Source: Asanoa sp. WMMD1127 (GTDB taxonomy: Bacteria > Actinomycetota > Actinomycetes > Mycobacteriales > Micromonosporaceae). Taken from it: a stretch of DNA of 64,000 nucleotides. Under the pieces are notes generated by a model, which was not told the origin of the DNA, did not search any database, and saw only the letters and a program-made list of their open reading frames with translations. Location: assembly GCF_029626225.1 (NCBI RefSeq), contig NZ_JARUBP010000001.1, positions 4,278,001 through 4,342,000 on the forward strand, in the 5' to 3' direction. The translations under genes were made by a program, and so were the position numbers. This document shows, in pieces, positions 42,494 through 51,601 of this stretch (position 1 is its first letter; every line of letters begins with the position of its first letter).

Positions 42494-43773
42494 GCGCCCG
42501 GCGCGCCGAATGGCGCTACGCGCTGCTGGTCCTGCTCTTCTGGCTGCCCACCGGCCTCTACCTGGCGACCAAGATCCTGCTGATGCTCGACCGCGGGCTC
42601 GGCGTCGCCGCGATCGGCACGGTCGTGCTGGTCTTCTCGCTGACCACCGCGGCGCTGGAGCTCCCGACCGGCGGCCTGGCCGACGTGATCGGCCGGCGCA
42701 CGGTGCTCGCCGCCTCGGCGGTGGCCAGTTTCGCCGGTCTGGCGCTGCTCGCCGTCGCCGACTCGTTCTGGCTCTTCGTCGCCTCGGCCGTGCTGCGCGG
42801 CGTGGCCCGGGCCCTGTCCAGCGGCCCCGACCAGGCCTGGTTCGTCGACACCATGCACGCGGCCGACGGACCCGACGCGGTGCTGACCCCGGGCCTGGCC
42901 CGCGGCGAGGCGGCGTCGTCGGTCGGCCTGGGCCTCGGCGCGCTGGTCGGCGGCGCGCTGCCGCTCGCGATCGGCGCCGTCGGCCCACTGCCGGCGCTGG
43001 CCGTTCCGGTCGCCCTCGCGGCCGCCGTCGAGATCGTGCGGTTGCTGGTCACGCTGCTCGGCATGCCCGAGCCGCCGCGCCCGCGGACCACGCTGCGGGC
43101 GGTGCTGCGTGGGGTCCCGACGACCATCGCGAGCGGCCTGCGCCTCGGCGTCCGCGACGGGGTGCTGGCCCGCGTGCTGCTGGCCGGCGCCGGCATCGGG
43201 GTGGCCCTCGCGGCGATCGAGCTGCTCACGCCCGGCTGGCTGGCCGACCTGGTCGGCAACCCCGAACGCGGCGCCTCCACCTACGCCGTGGTGGCGGCGG
43301 CCGGCTTCGCCGCGAGCGCGGCCGGCAGCCTGCTCGGCCCCTGGGCCCAGCGCCGCCTCGGCTCGGCCGTCCGGGCCGGCGTGGCCGGCATCGCGCTCGG
43401 CGCGGTCGCGCTGCTGGGCGTCGCCGTGGCCGCCCCGCTGCTGCACGAAGCGGCCGTCGGCGTGCCGGTCATCGCCGCCGCCTACCTGCTGCTCTTCGTC
43501 GGCCTCGGGCTGACCGCGGCGCCGCAGGCGGCCCTGCTGCACTCCCGGGTCGCCCCGACCGAGCGGGCGACGGTCATCTCGGTCGAGTCGTTGGCCCTGC
43601 AGGCCGCGGGCGCCCTCGGCTCCGTGTGCTTCGGCGCCCTGGCCGCCGCCCGTGGCCCCGCGTTCGCCTTCGGCGTCGCCGGGGCGGCCCTGGTCGCCGC
43701 GGCCGTCGTGGTCGCGCGCATCAAGGACGCGTCGCCCGCGCCGGTCGCCGAACCGGTCGGCGCGACGCCGTGA
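42490..43773 (+). CDS. Major facilitator superfamily transporter
   Basis: A 427-aa MFS protein with about 12 hydrophobic segments and the loop 2-3 motif GGLADVIGRR (about 57-66). It is likely an efflux pump for an unknown compound under control of the coupled ArsR-type regulator. It starts with GTG overlapping the regulator stop. Its 3' end overlaps the convergent membrane protein gene by 53 nt. Confidence 0.87.
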   Translation: MSARRAEWRYALLVLLFWLPTGLYLATKILLMLDRGLGVAAIGTVVLVFSLTTAALELPTGGLADVIGRRTVLAASAVASFAGLALLAVADSFWLFVASAVLRGVARALSSGPDQAWFVDTMHAADGPDAVLTPGLARGEAASSVGLGLGALVGGALPLAIGAVGPLPALAVPVALAAAVEIVRLLVTLLGMPEPPRPRTTLRAVLRGVPTTIASGLRLGVRDGVLARVLLAGAGIGVALAAIELLTPGWLADLVGNPERGASTYAVVAAAGFAASAAGSLLGPWAQRRLGSAVRAGVAGIALGAVALLGVAVAAPLLHEAAVGVPVIAAAYLLLFVGLGLTAAPQAALLHSRVAPTERATVISVESLALQAAGALGSVCFGALAAARGPAFAFGVAGAALVAAAVVVARIKDASPAPVAEPVGATP

Positions 43774-44278
43774 GCGGCACCAGTCCACAAAGGATGACCA
43801 CGGCGGCGAACGGCAGCGTGTCGAGCTCGACCGAGATGGCGAGGAAGCCGACGAGGACGAGGACCGGGCTCCAGACCGGCAGCCGGCGGGCGGCGGCGAG
43901 CTGGGCCAGCAGCGTGACCATGCCGAGCACGAACAGGGCCGGCAGCACGGCCTGGGCCACGTCCGGCAGCTCCACGTCGATGGCCGGGAACAGGTCGGTG
44001 AGGGTCACCCAGAGGAAGGCGGCGGTCCCGACCAGCGCGCCGCCCAGCGCCACGTCGCGCAGAGCGCGCTGCCAGCGCGCGGCCACCGGAACCAACCGGT
44101 GCATGTGCACGGCCAGCACGGCGTAGAGCACGAACGCGACGAAGAAGGCGGTGTGCCCGACGTCCCAGGCGAGCCCGTTGCCGCGATCGCCGTCGAGCCC
44201 GTCGACGAACCGCATGATGCCGTAGAACAACACGAGCAACGGCGCGCCGAGGGCGGTGAACCGGATGGTGGAGGTCAT
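43721..44278 (-). CDS. Small polytopic membrane protein, unknown function
   Basis: A 185-aa protein with about five hydrophobic segments (APLLVLFYGIMRFV, GHTAFFVAFVLYAVLAVHMH, ALGGALVGTAAFLWVTLTDL and others) and a basic C-terminal tail. No known family recognised. The overlap of 53 nt with the convergent MFS gene is larger than usual; both frames look codon-biased, and the C-terminal tail of this protein may be longer than in relatives. It may be a separate unit from the Nramp-like gene downstream. Confidence 0.62.
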   Translation of the reverse strand: MTSTIRFTALGAPLLVLFYGIMRFVDGLDGDRGNGLAWDVGHTAFFVAFVLYAVLAVHMHRLVPVAARWQRALRDVALGGALVGTAAFLWVTLTDLFPAIDVELPDVAQAVLPALFVLGMVTLLAQLAAARRLPVWSPVLVLVGFLAISVELDTLPFAAVVILCGLVPLTASRRPVRRPARATRP

Positions 44279-44347
44279 GGTCGAAGACTTCCTGGTTCAC
44301 CGCCCTGAGCGACATCGGGAACGTCCCCCGCCGGTCCCGTAGGGCTT

Positions 44348-45772
44348 TCACCCGATCCAGTCGAGGAGCTTGGCGCCCTGCTCCTTGAGGGTCAGGACCG
44401 AGAAGACGCCGAAGAGCAGGACGCCCCAGATCAGGGCGATCACGCGGATGCCGCGCGGGCGTACCTTCTCCGGCAGGAACTTCTTGTTGATCAGCAGGAG
44501 CAGGCCCGAGTAGAGGAACATCATCAGGCCGCCGACGCAGGCCGAGATGACCAGCAGGACCAGCGGCTGGTCGAAGCCGCCGAGCAGGACCGCGATGCCG
44601 ATCAGGACCAGGCCCCAGACCAGGGCGAAGTAGATCCGGTTCTCGGACGTCCGGCGCAGGTAGCTGACCTTGAGCACGTCGGCCGCCAGCCGGCTGGTGT
44701 AGTCGACGATGCCCATCGCCGCCGCGAACAGCGACACCGCGCCGATCGCCCAGAACAGCACGCCGAACCACTCGCCGACCAGCTCCTTGAGGCGCTGGCC
44801 CTCGACCTCGAGGAAGCTCACGCTGTTGGCCAGGCCCGGCACCCCGAACACGGTCGAGTAGGCCAGCAGCGACATCAGCGTGATCGTCACCAGGGTGATC
44901 AGCACGAACGTGTAGAGCTGCTCCTTGTTGGCCAGCTTCCACCACTGCCGCCAGCGGGCCATGTTGGCCTCGTTGTCCTCGAAGACGAATGCGACCGACT
45001 CGGGCGCCGCCTCCTCGCGGCCGGTGACGGGGGAGACGAGGCGCGGCACGTACGCGCCCATGCCGAAGCCCTTGTCGCGGATCCAGTTGGACTGCACCAG
45101 GTTCTGGCCGCCGCCCGCGCCGGCGAACACCAGCGCCGAGAGCATCAGGGCGAAGCCGAGCTCGGTCGGGAACTCGGGACGCACGATGTCGTGGCCTAGC
45201 GTCGACCAGGCGTCGGTCGTGACCGCGAAGATCAACGCGACCACGATGAACAGCAGGACGAGCCCGACCTTGAGGAACTCGACGCGCTCCAGCACGGTGT
45301 AGATCACCGGCGCCAGCGTCAGCGTGATGCCGATCAGCAGCAGCATGCCGATCGCGATCCAGCGCGGCTCGCCGCCGAAGATGTAGGTCACCATCGTGGC
45401 CGAGCTCGTCGCCCAGCCGGGCCAGAGGTTGGCGAAATAGGTCATGATCGCGAAGACCAGGCCCCAGTGCCGCCAGGTGCGCGAGAAGCCGGTCAGCGCC
45501 GTCTCGCCCGTGGCCAGCGTGTAGCGCTCGATCTCCATGTTGAGGAACCACTGGGTGATCAGGCCGACCAGCGCCGCCCACAGGAAGACCAGACCGACCT
45601 GCGAGGCGATGTACGGGAACAGGATGAACTCGCCGGACGCCAGTCCGACGCCCGCGGCGATGACGCCCGGCCCGATGATCCGCCAGTGTGAGCGGGGGGC
45701 GTCGGGCAGGTCGCGGACCTTGACCTCGTGGACGTGTCGGCTGCGGAAACGCTCGGCGGCGGTCTGGGTCAT
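44348..45772 (-). CDS. Nramp-related transporter lacking the metal-binding motifs
   Basis: A 474-aa polytopic protein of the Nramp superfamily (about 11-12 hydrophobic segments). GPGVIAAGVGLASGEFILFP corresponds to the first helix, where true Nramp metal transporters have DPGN, and AGAGGGQNLVQSNWIRDKG stands in place of the MPH motif of helix 6. The substrate is therefore probably not Mn2+ or Fe2+ by the normal mechanism. This variant group is often annotated as Nramp but is uncharacterised. It is divergent from the secreted protein gene, with a dyad in the shared region. Confidence 0.8.
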   Translation of the reverse strand: MTQTAAERFRSRHVHEVKVRDLPDAPRSHWRIIGPGVIAAGVGLASGEFILFPYIASQVGLVFLWAALVGLITQWFLNMEIERYTLATGETALTGFSRTWRHWGLVFAIMTYFANLWPGWATSSATMVTYIFGGEPRWIAIGMLLLIGITLTLAPVIYTVLERVEFLKVGLVLLFIVVALIFAVTTDAWSTLGHDIVRPEFPTELGFALMLSALVFAGAGGGQNLVQSNWIRDKGFGMGAYVPRLVSPVTGREEAAPESVAFVFEDNEANMARWRQWWKLANKEQLYTFVLITLVTITLMSLLAYSTVFGVPGLANSVSFLEVEGQRLKELVGEWFGVLFWAIGAVSLFAAAMGIVDYTSRLAADVLKVSYLRRTSENRIYFALVWGLVLIGIAVLLGGFDQPLVLLVISACVGGLMMFLYSGLLLLINKKFLPEKVRPRGIRVIALIWGVLLFGVFSVLTLKEQGAKLLDWIG

Positions 45773-45834
45773 GGGTGCCTCCCGGGGGCAGGGTGGCGGC
45801 CCTCCTTCCCCATATCCACGAACGTCAAACCCGT

Positions 45835-45857
45835 ACAGTCCTCATCGTCCGGACTGT
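45835..45857. promoter_or_regulatory. Inverted repeat between the Nramp-like and secreted protein genes
   Basis: ACAGTCC (45835-45841) and GGACTGT (45851-45857) are perfect 7-nt arms with a 9-nt spacer, in the 143-bp divergent region. It could be an operator for either gene; no regulator gene is adjacent. Confidence 0.4.
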
Positions 45858-45915
45858 CCTTTATGTTACGAATAGGAGAGACCGGTTCGCTTATCGCGGT
45901 TCTGAGGAGGCCCAG

Positions 45916-47094
45916 GTGCGCAGACGATCACTGTGGAGCGTCGCGGCCCTGGCGGCGGCCTCGCTGGCGGGCTGGTACGTGGTCTCGCTCGGCGGCGCCG
46001 ACGCCGCGGCCGATCCGGTCGGCGACGAGGCCGCGCAGGCCCCGATCGTCCCGGGCCGGATGCCGGCGCTCGGTGTCAAGCTGCCGGCCTCGGAGGCGTC
46101 GGGCCTGGTCGCCAGCCGGACCTACCCGGGCATGTACTACTGGCTCCGCGACGGCGGCTCCAGCAAACCCGGCAAGCCCCGCGACGCGCTGTGGGGCATG
46201 CGGATCTCCGCGGGCGGCATACCGGAGCCGGTGCGGGGCAACGAGCTGTTCCCGTCGTACGCCGTGCAGGGCGCCAAGAACCTCGACTGGGAGGAGCTGG
46301 CGGTCGACGACGCCGGTGCGCTGTGGATCGGCCAGCTCGGCGCCAACAACTGCAAGGACGAGCAGCGGCTGCTCCGCGTCGCCGAGCCCGACCCGCGCGG
46401 TGCGGGACCGCTCCCGGTGGTGGCGGCCTACTCGCTGCGGTTCCCCGACAACACGAAGCCGGGCTGCACGACGTACAACTCGGAAGCTTTTCTCTGGCTC
46501 GACGGGCATTTCTATGTGTTCGCGAAGACCAGCGGCACGCCCGTCTATCGGGTCGACCTGCCGGCGGGCACGTCCGGGACCGCCACACTGACCCGCATCG
46601 GCCGCATGGGCCGCGACGTCGACAACATCTCGGCGGCCAGCATCTCCGACGACCGCACCCGGATGATGGTGCTCGACCACCAGCGCCTGTGGGTCTTCAC
46701 CACGGACCCGGCGCGCCGCGGCGACGACTTCATGAAGGACGCGATCGCCCACCGCGCGACGGGCACGGCCCGCTTCGAGGCGCCGGGCGGTGCGTCGGTC
46801 GAGGGCGGCACGTTCGTACGCGACAGCCACGACATCGCCTTCGTCGCCGAGGACGGCAACCTGTACTACGCCCGCCCCCAGACCTACGGCGAGCCGCCCT
46901 GGACACCGGCCCCGACGGCGCCGCCGCTCCCGACGTCTCCGCCGGCCCCGACGTGGCCGCCGCTGCCCACCTGGCCGCCTCTGCCGACGGTCCCGCCGCT
47001 GCCGACGGACGACCCCACCTGGTCCGACCCATGGTTCGACGACCTGCCAACGCTCCCGACGGAGCCCGGCGACCCGGATCCGTCCACGACCTGA
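45916..47094 (+). CDS. Secreted protein with propeller-like domain and proline-rich tail
   Basis: A 392-aa protein. RRRSLWSVAALAAASLAGWY near the start is a hydrophobic signal segment. A middle region (about 45-320) has repeated beta-strand turns (LVASRTYPGMYYWLRDGG, DDAGALWIGQLG) that could form a propeller. The last 60 residues are a repetitive PPLPT/WPPLPT stretch. GTG at 45916 follows GAGGAGG by 5 nt; the longer open frame upstream overlaps the promoter. Function is unknown, but export is well supported. Confidence 0.7.
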   Translation: MRRRSLWSVAALAAASLAGWYVVSLGGADAAADPVGDEAAQAPIVPGRMPALGVKLPASEASGLVASRTYPGMYYWLRDGGSSKPGKPRDALWGMRISAGGIPEPVRGNELFPSYAVQGAKNLDWEELAVDDAGALWIGQLGANNCKDEQRLLRVAEPDPRGAGPLPVVAAYSLRFPDNTKPGCTTYNSEAFLWLDGHFYVFAKTSGTPVYRVDLPAGTSGTATLTRIGRMGRDVDNISAASISDDRTRMMVLDHQRLWVFTTDPARRGDDFMKDAIAHRATGTARFEAPGGASVEGGTFVRDSHDIAFVAEDGNLYYARPQTYGEPPWTPAPTAPPLPTSPPAPTWPPLPTWPPLPTVPPLPTDDPTWSDPWFDDLPTLPTEPGDPDPSTT

Positions 47095-47140
47095 CGCCCC
47101 TCCTGCTCTGCGGCCAGGGCGCGGGTGGGTTGCCGGGAGC

Positions 47141-47184
47141 GGACATGCGAAGGCGTGTGTGTACATGTTCTGGCATGTGCGCTC
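47141..47184. repeat. Double CATG hairpin repeat, copy 2
   Basis: The plan is the same as at 24982-25019: ACATGCGAAGGCGTGT and ACATGTTCTGGCATGT flanked by GGGAGCG and CGCTCG. It lies 46 nt after a stop codon in the 246-bp gap between convergent genes; the rest of that gap shows nothing recognisable. Confidence 0.6.
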
Positions 47185-47340
47185 GCGGGGACCGGGATTC
47201 CCCGGCGCGGCGGGCGATCCGCTAGCGGGCGCGCCAGCGGCGCGCCCGGGTGTGGCCAGCGGCGGACCTGGCGAGCGGAGCGGTCCCTCGCGGGAGGAAC
47301 GGTCCGCACCACCGCGGACCCGAGTAGATGATCTAAACGC

Positions 47341-47598
47341 TCATCCCAGCGTCTCGTCGACGTAGCACCACTTCCAGTTCTCGCCCGGCTGGAAGGACTT
47401 GATGACCGGGTGGGCGGTTTCCCTGAAGTGGGCGGTGGCGTGGCGGTTGGGGGAGGAGTCGCAGCAGCCCACGTGGCCGCAGGATTCGCACAGGCGCAGG
47501 TGGACCCAGTCGTGTTCGCCGGCGTTCAGGCAGTCCTGGCAGCCTTCGGTGGTCTGCGGCTCCGGGGAGTCGGCCAGGGTGATGTGCTCGCAGGTCAT
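47341..47598 (-). CDS. UBP-type zinc finger protein
   Basis: An 85-aa protein that is almost entirely a UBP-type zinc finger. Metal ligands are spread as in the family: CEH, CQDC, CESCGHVGCC and HATAHFRETAHP. In eukaryotes this fold binds ubiquitin C-termini; the bacterial role is not known. It follows the Na+/H+ antiporter gene by 10 nt, and such fingers are recurrent partners of these antiporters. Confidence 0.87.
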   Translation of the reverse strand: MTCEHITLADSPEPQTTEGCQDCLNAGEHDWVHLRLCESCGHVGCCDSSPNRHATAHFRETAHPVIKSFQPGENWKWCYVDETLG

Positions 47599-47608
47599 GG
47601 TTCCCCCA

Positions 47609-49189
47609 TCAGTCTTCTTCCCGGCGGATCAGCAGGGACTCCTCGAGGTCCAGGTCGCGGTAGGCCCGGTTGAGCACCTCTTCCGGGATGCGGCCCTCGT
47701 CCCGGGCCGTCCGGAACACCTCGCGTTCGGCGTCGATCATTTCCTGCCGCAGTCGACCGTACGCCGCCGAGGGGGTTTCCCGCCCGTCTCCGCCCAGGCG
47801 TTCCCAGGCCGTGTTGGTGCGGTCCACCACCTGTTGGCGCAGCCGCTTCACCACCGACTCCGGCGCGCCCTCGAGGTTGTCCTCCAGGCGCTGTTTGGCC
47901 GCCCGGGTGGCGGCCTGCTGCACCGCCGCTTCGGCCAGGAAGTCCTTGGTCGGGTCCTCCGGCTCCAGGCCGATCCTGCGCGCGAAGGTCGGCAGGGTCA
48001 GGCCGAAGACGAGGAGTGTGAATACGATCACGGCGAACGCGATGAAGATGAAGACGTCGCGGGGATAGAGGGCCTCGCCCTCGCCGGTGCCCACACTCGG
48101 GAGAGCGAGGGCGGCGGCCAGGGTCACCACACCGCGCATGCCGGCCCAGCCGATGATCACTGGGTGGCGCCAGGTGAAGGTGCTTTCGCGCTGGCGTACG
48201 CGGGACGAGACCCGGGGCAGCCACGCGCCGGGGATGACCCAGACGTAGCGGGTGACGATCAGCGTGGCGATCACCGCGAAGGTCACGGCGGCGACGGTGC
48301 CCCACGGTGTGCTGATCTCGTCGATGACGCTGCGCAGCTGGAGGCCGACGAGCAGGAAGACCAGGCCTTCGAGCAGGAAGCGGACCAGCCGCCAGAACGC
48401 GTCCATCTGCAGCCGGGAGCCGGCGGCCATCAGCGTCGGCATGCGATGGCCGAGGGCGAGGCCGGTGACCACGACCGCGACGACGCCGGAGGCGTGGATG
48501 GCCTCCGACGGGAGCACGACGGCCCACGGGGTGAGCAGGGAGAGCGCGTTGTCGAGCAGCGGGTCCTTGATCCGCTTGTGCAGGAAGCCGAAGACCATCG
48601 CGCCGGCGATGCCGATCGCGATGCCACCACCGGCCGCCACCAGGAACTGCTCGGCCACCTCTCCGGTGCCGACTGCGCCGCCCACCGCTGCTGCGCTGCC
48701 GACCCGCAGCAGCACCAGGGCGGTGGCGTCGTTGATCAAGCTCTCGCCCTCGAGGATCGTGACGACCCGGCGTGGCAGGCCGATCCGGCGGGCGATCGCG
48801 GTGGCCGAGACCGCGTCCGGCGGCGCCAGCACCGCGCCGAGCGCGACACAGATGGCGAACGGCGCCTGCGGCAGGATCAGGTGCACGACGAAGCCGACGG
48901 CCAGCGCGGTGAACACGACCAGGCCGATGCCGAGCAGCAGGATCGGCCGCAGGTTGAACCGGAAGGCCGGCACCGAGGTCTGCAGGGCGGCGACGTAGAG
49001 CAGCGGCGGCAGGACGCCGATCAGCACGAACTCGGGCTCGAGGTGGAAGGTCGGGAAGCCGGGCAGGAAGGACAGGGCCAGACCGAGGATCATCAGCACG
49101 ATCGGCGAGAGGAAGCCGATCTTGCGGGCCAGCGCCGCTCCGAACACGGCGACCGCCAGCAGGATGACGATCTCGGTCAGCCCGTCCAT
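47609..49189 (-). CDS. Na+/H+ antiporter (CPA1/NhaP-type)
   Basis: A 526-aa cation/proton antiporter with about 12 hydrophobic segments in the first 400 residues (VILLAVAVFGAALARKIG at the N-terminus) and a hydrophilic C-terminal domain (about 410-526). LAPPDAVSATAIARRIGLP and the NDATALVLLRV segment with an ion-site Asp match the CPA1 family. It probably controls pH and sodium. The zinc finger protein is encoded immediately downstream on the same transcript. Confidence 0.89.
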   Translation of the reverse strand: MDGLTEIVILLAVAVFGAALARKIGFLSPIVLMILGLALSFLPGFPTFHLEPEFVLIGVLPPLLYVAALQTSVPAFRFNLRPILLLGIGLVVFTALAVGFVVHLILPQAPFAICVALGAVLAPPDAVSATAIARRIGLPRRVVTILEGESLINDATALVLLRVGSAAAVGGAVGTGEVAEQFLVAAGGGIAIGIAGAMVFGFLHKRIKDPLLDNALSLLTPWAVVLPSEAIHASGVVAVVVTGLALGHRMPTLMAAGSRLQMDAFWRLVRFLLEGLVFLLVGLQLRSVIDEISTPWGTVAAVTFAVIATLIVTRYVWVIPGAWLPRVSSRVRQRESTFTWRHPVIIGWAGMRGVVTLAAALALPSVGTGEGEALYPRDVFIFIAFAVIVFTLLVFGLTLPTFARRIGLEPEDPTKDFLAEAAVQQAATRAAKQRLEDNLEGAPESVVKRLRQQVVDRTNTAWERLGGDGRETPSAAYGRLRQEMIDAEREVFRTARDEGRIPEEVLNRAYRDLDLEESLLIRREED

Positions 49190-49226
49190 GCGCGAAATGC
49201 TATGTGGGGCGCGGCCGGGCGACCAA

Positions 49227-50183
49227 TCAGGTCAGCTGCGGCAGGACCTTCGCGCCGAATGCGTCGATGAAGGCGGATTGCTCCTGGCCGACGTGGTGGA
49301 GATAGAGCCGGTCGAAACCGAGATCGGCGTACGCCCGCAGCCGGGCCGCGTGCCAGCCGAGGTCGGCCGAGATGTCGACGGTCGCGGCCACCTTCTCCTT
49401 CGGCACCTCGGCGGAGACCGCGTCGAAGTGGTCGGTCAGCTCCAGGTCCCAGCACACCGGCGGCGGGAACACGTTGGACCGCCACTGCTCGTAGGCCAGC
49501 GCCTCCGCCTCGGCGTCGCTGCCGGCCCAGCTCAGGTGGACCTGGAGGCAGACCGGCCCGCGGCCGCCGGCGTCCCGGTAGGCGGCGATCATCCGGGTCA
49601 GGTGGTCGTGCGGCGCGTTGACGGTGATCAGGCCGTCGGCCCACTGCGCGCACCACGCCGCCGTCTCGACGCTGACCGCGGCGCCGACCAGCATCGGGGG
49701 CTCGGCCGGCCGGGTCCACAGCCGGGCGCGGTCGACGGTGACCAGGCCGTCGTGGCTGACCTCCTCGCCGGCGAGGAGGGCGCGGATCACGTCGACGCAC
49801 TCCCGCAGCCGGGCCGCCCGCAGCGACTTGCGGGGCCAGCCCGCGCCGGTGATGTGCTCGTTGCTGGCCTCGCCGGTGCCGAGCGCGGCCCAGAACCGCC
49901 CCGGGTACATGGCGGCCAGCGTGCCGATCGCCTGCGCGATGATCGCCGGGTGATAGCGCTGGCCCGGCGCGTTGACCACGCCGAACGACAGGTCCGTGGC
50001 CTGCAGCGCGGCGCCCAGCCACGACCAGGCGAACCCGGACTGCCCCTGCCGCTCGCTCCACGGCGAGAAGTGGTCGGAGCTCATCGCGGCGCCGAACCCG
50101 GCCTGCTCGGCCGCGACCACGGCGTCGAGGAGCGCGCGAGGATGGATCTGCTCGTGGGAGGCGTGCCAGCCGTAGACCGTCAT
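49227..50183 (-). CDS. LLM-class flavin-dependent oxidoreductase (TIGR03885-like)
   Basis: A 318-aa luciferase-like TIM-barrel oxidoreductase. Segments FGAAMSSDHFSPWSERQGQS and MYPGRFWAALGTGEASNEHI (about 90-110) are typical of the LLM family, and the whole resembles the TIGR03885 group, which is suggested to be FMN- or F420-dependent. The substrate is unknown. ATG at 50183 is chosen because the open frame beyond it has no similarity. The upstream DUF2252 gene is on the same strand, with a 23-bp gap. Confidence 0.82.
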   Translation of the reverse strand: MTVYGWHASHEQIHPRALLDAVVAAEQAGFGAAMSSDHFSPWSERQGQSGFAWSWLGAALQATDLSFGVVNAPGQRYHPAIIAQAIGTLAAMYPGRFWAALGTGEASNEHITGAGWPRKSLRAARLRECVDVIRALLAGEEVSHDGLVTVDRARLWTRPAEPPMLVGAAVSVETAAWCAQWADGLITVNAPHDHLTRMIAAYRDAGGRGPVCLQVHLSWAGSDAEAEALAYEQWRSNVFPPPVCWDLELTDHFDAVSAEVPKEKVAATVDISADLGWHAARLRAYADLGFDRLYLHHVGQEQSAFIDAFGAKVLPQLT

Positions 50184-50206
50184 GCGGGCGGTTACTACCC
50201 GGAACG

Positions 50207-51601
50207 CTACGGGCTGACACCGACCAGCTGGTCCTTGACGTGGTCGCGGAAGGCGGCGTAGTCGCGCTCGTTCTGGTCCGCGTAGTCCTCCGCGTAGGTC
50301 AGGATGGCGCGGTCGAAGCGGTCCGAGCCACCGAGGTACGCGCCGATCGCCACCGGGTCGCCGGAGCGGGCGTGGGCCCGGGCCAGCGTCCAGCCGCACA
50401 TCCGGGCGTAGAGGGACAGGCCCTCCGGCCGCATCCGCTCGATCGGCGCCGAGAACTTCCAGTCGCGCAGCTGGCGCACGTAGAAGTCCCGGGTCGCCCC
50501 GTCCGGGGCCCGGACCCGTGTCCAGCCCAGGAAGATGTCGCTCAGCGCCTGCATCAGGTGCTGGCCGGCGACCACCCGCTCGCCCTGGTTGCGGTAGCGG
50601 CTGGCGCCGGCGTACGGCGCCAGCACCGACTTCTGCGCCTCCTTGGCCTGGAGGAAGAGCGGCTCGCCGTCACCGGTCTCCAGCAGGATGATCCAGGCCC
50701 GCGTGCCGACGCTGCCCACGCCGACCACCTTGCGGGCGACCTGGACGACCTCGAACTCGCCCAGCAGGTGCCGCCGGTCGGCCGGCAGGCTCCGCTGGTA
50801 GGACTCGACGACGGTGCCGAGCAGGTCGTAGATGACCTGCGCCTCCAGCCCGCTGAACACCTCCTCGATCGGCACGATGGTCGGCGGCTCGCTGATGATC
50901 CGCCGGCGCCCGTCGACCACCGTGGTCAGCTTCGACAACGCCTGCATGCTGTCCTTGCCGCGCGCCTTGGCCAGCAGCGTGGTCGCCTCGCTGTAGGCCT
51001 TCGGGCGCACCTGGTCGCGGAACCGCGGGATCGTCGCCTCGACGTCGAGGTGCGCGTACCAGACCGCGAGCCGGCCCTGGTCGGCGAAGACCCGGATGTT
51101 GTTCCGGTACGCCTCGACGCCCGCCCGCACGATGTCCTTGCGCTGCTTGCGCTTGAACCCGTTGTCCCGGGCCGCCACCACCAGGCTCGCCGCCAGCCGC
51201 TTGACGTCCCACTCGAACGGGCCCGGCAGCGTCTCGTCGAAGTCGTTGCAGTCGAAGACGAGCCGCCGCTCCGGTGACGCGAACGCGCCGAAGTTGGACA
51301 GGTGCGCGTCGCCGCAGAGCTGCACGGTCAGCCCGGAGCGGGGAGCGCGGGCGAGGTCGGCCGCCATCGGCAGCGCCGCGCCGCGGAAGTAGGTGAACGG
51401 CGAGACCGCCATGCGGGCGTGCCGGACCGGCACCAGTTCCGGCACCCGGGACTCCGCCTGGCCCATCAGCAGCCCGATCGGGTCGCGGCCGCCGTCGACC
51501 CCGGTGGCGGCGTGGGCGTCGAGCGGCACCTCGGCCCGGACCGCCTTGCCGGCCGCGGCCCGCTGCGCCCGGCCGGGATGCACGTGCCCGTCGGCGGTCA
51601 T
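50207..51601 (-). CDS. DUF2252-family protein
   Basis: A 464-aa protein of the DUF2252 family, which has a kinase-like fold related to aminoglycoside phosphotransferases. Segments FTYFRGAALPMAADLA (about 70-85), LCGDAHLSNFGAF with the HLSNFG loop, and LVFDCNDFDET with the DFD motif resemble the catalytic and metal-binding loops of that kinase group. Activity is unproven. The ATG at 51601 overlaps the stop of the upstream gene (ATGA), so the pair is coupled. Confidence 0.84.
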   Translation of the reverse strand: MTADGHVHPGRAQRAAAGKAVRAEVPLDAHAATGVDGGRDPIGLLMGQAESRVPELVPVRHARMAVSPFTYFRGAALPMAADLARAPRSGLTVQLCGDAHLSNFGAFASPERRLVFDCNDFDETLPGPFEWDVKRLAASLVVAARDNGFKRKQRKDIVRAGVEAYRNNIRVFADQGRLAVWYAHLDVEATIPRFRDQVRPKAYSEATTLLAKARGKDSMQALSKLTTVVDGRRRIISEPPTIVPIEEVFSGLEAQVIYDLLGTVVESYQRSLPADRRHLLGEFEVVQVARKVVGVGSVGTRAWIILLETGDGEPLFLQAKEAQKSVLAPYAGASRYRNQGERVVAGQHLMQALSDIFLGWTRVRAPDGATRDFYVRQLRDWKFSAPIERMRPEGLSLYARMCGWTLARAHARSGDPVAIGAYLGGSDRFDRAILTYAEDYADQNERDYAAFRDHVKDQLVGVSP

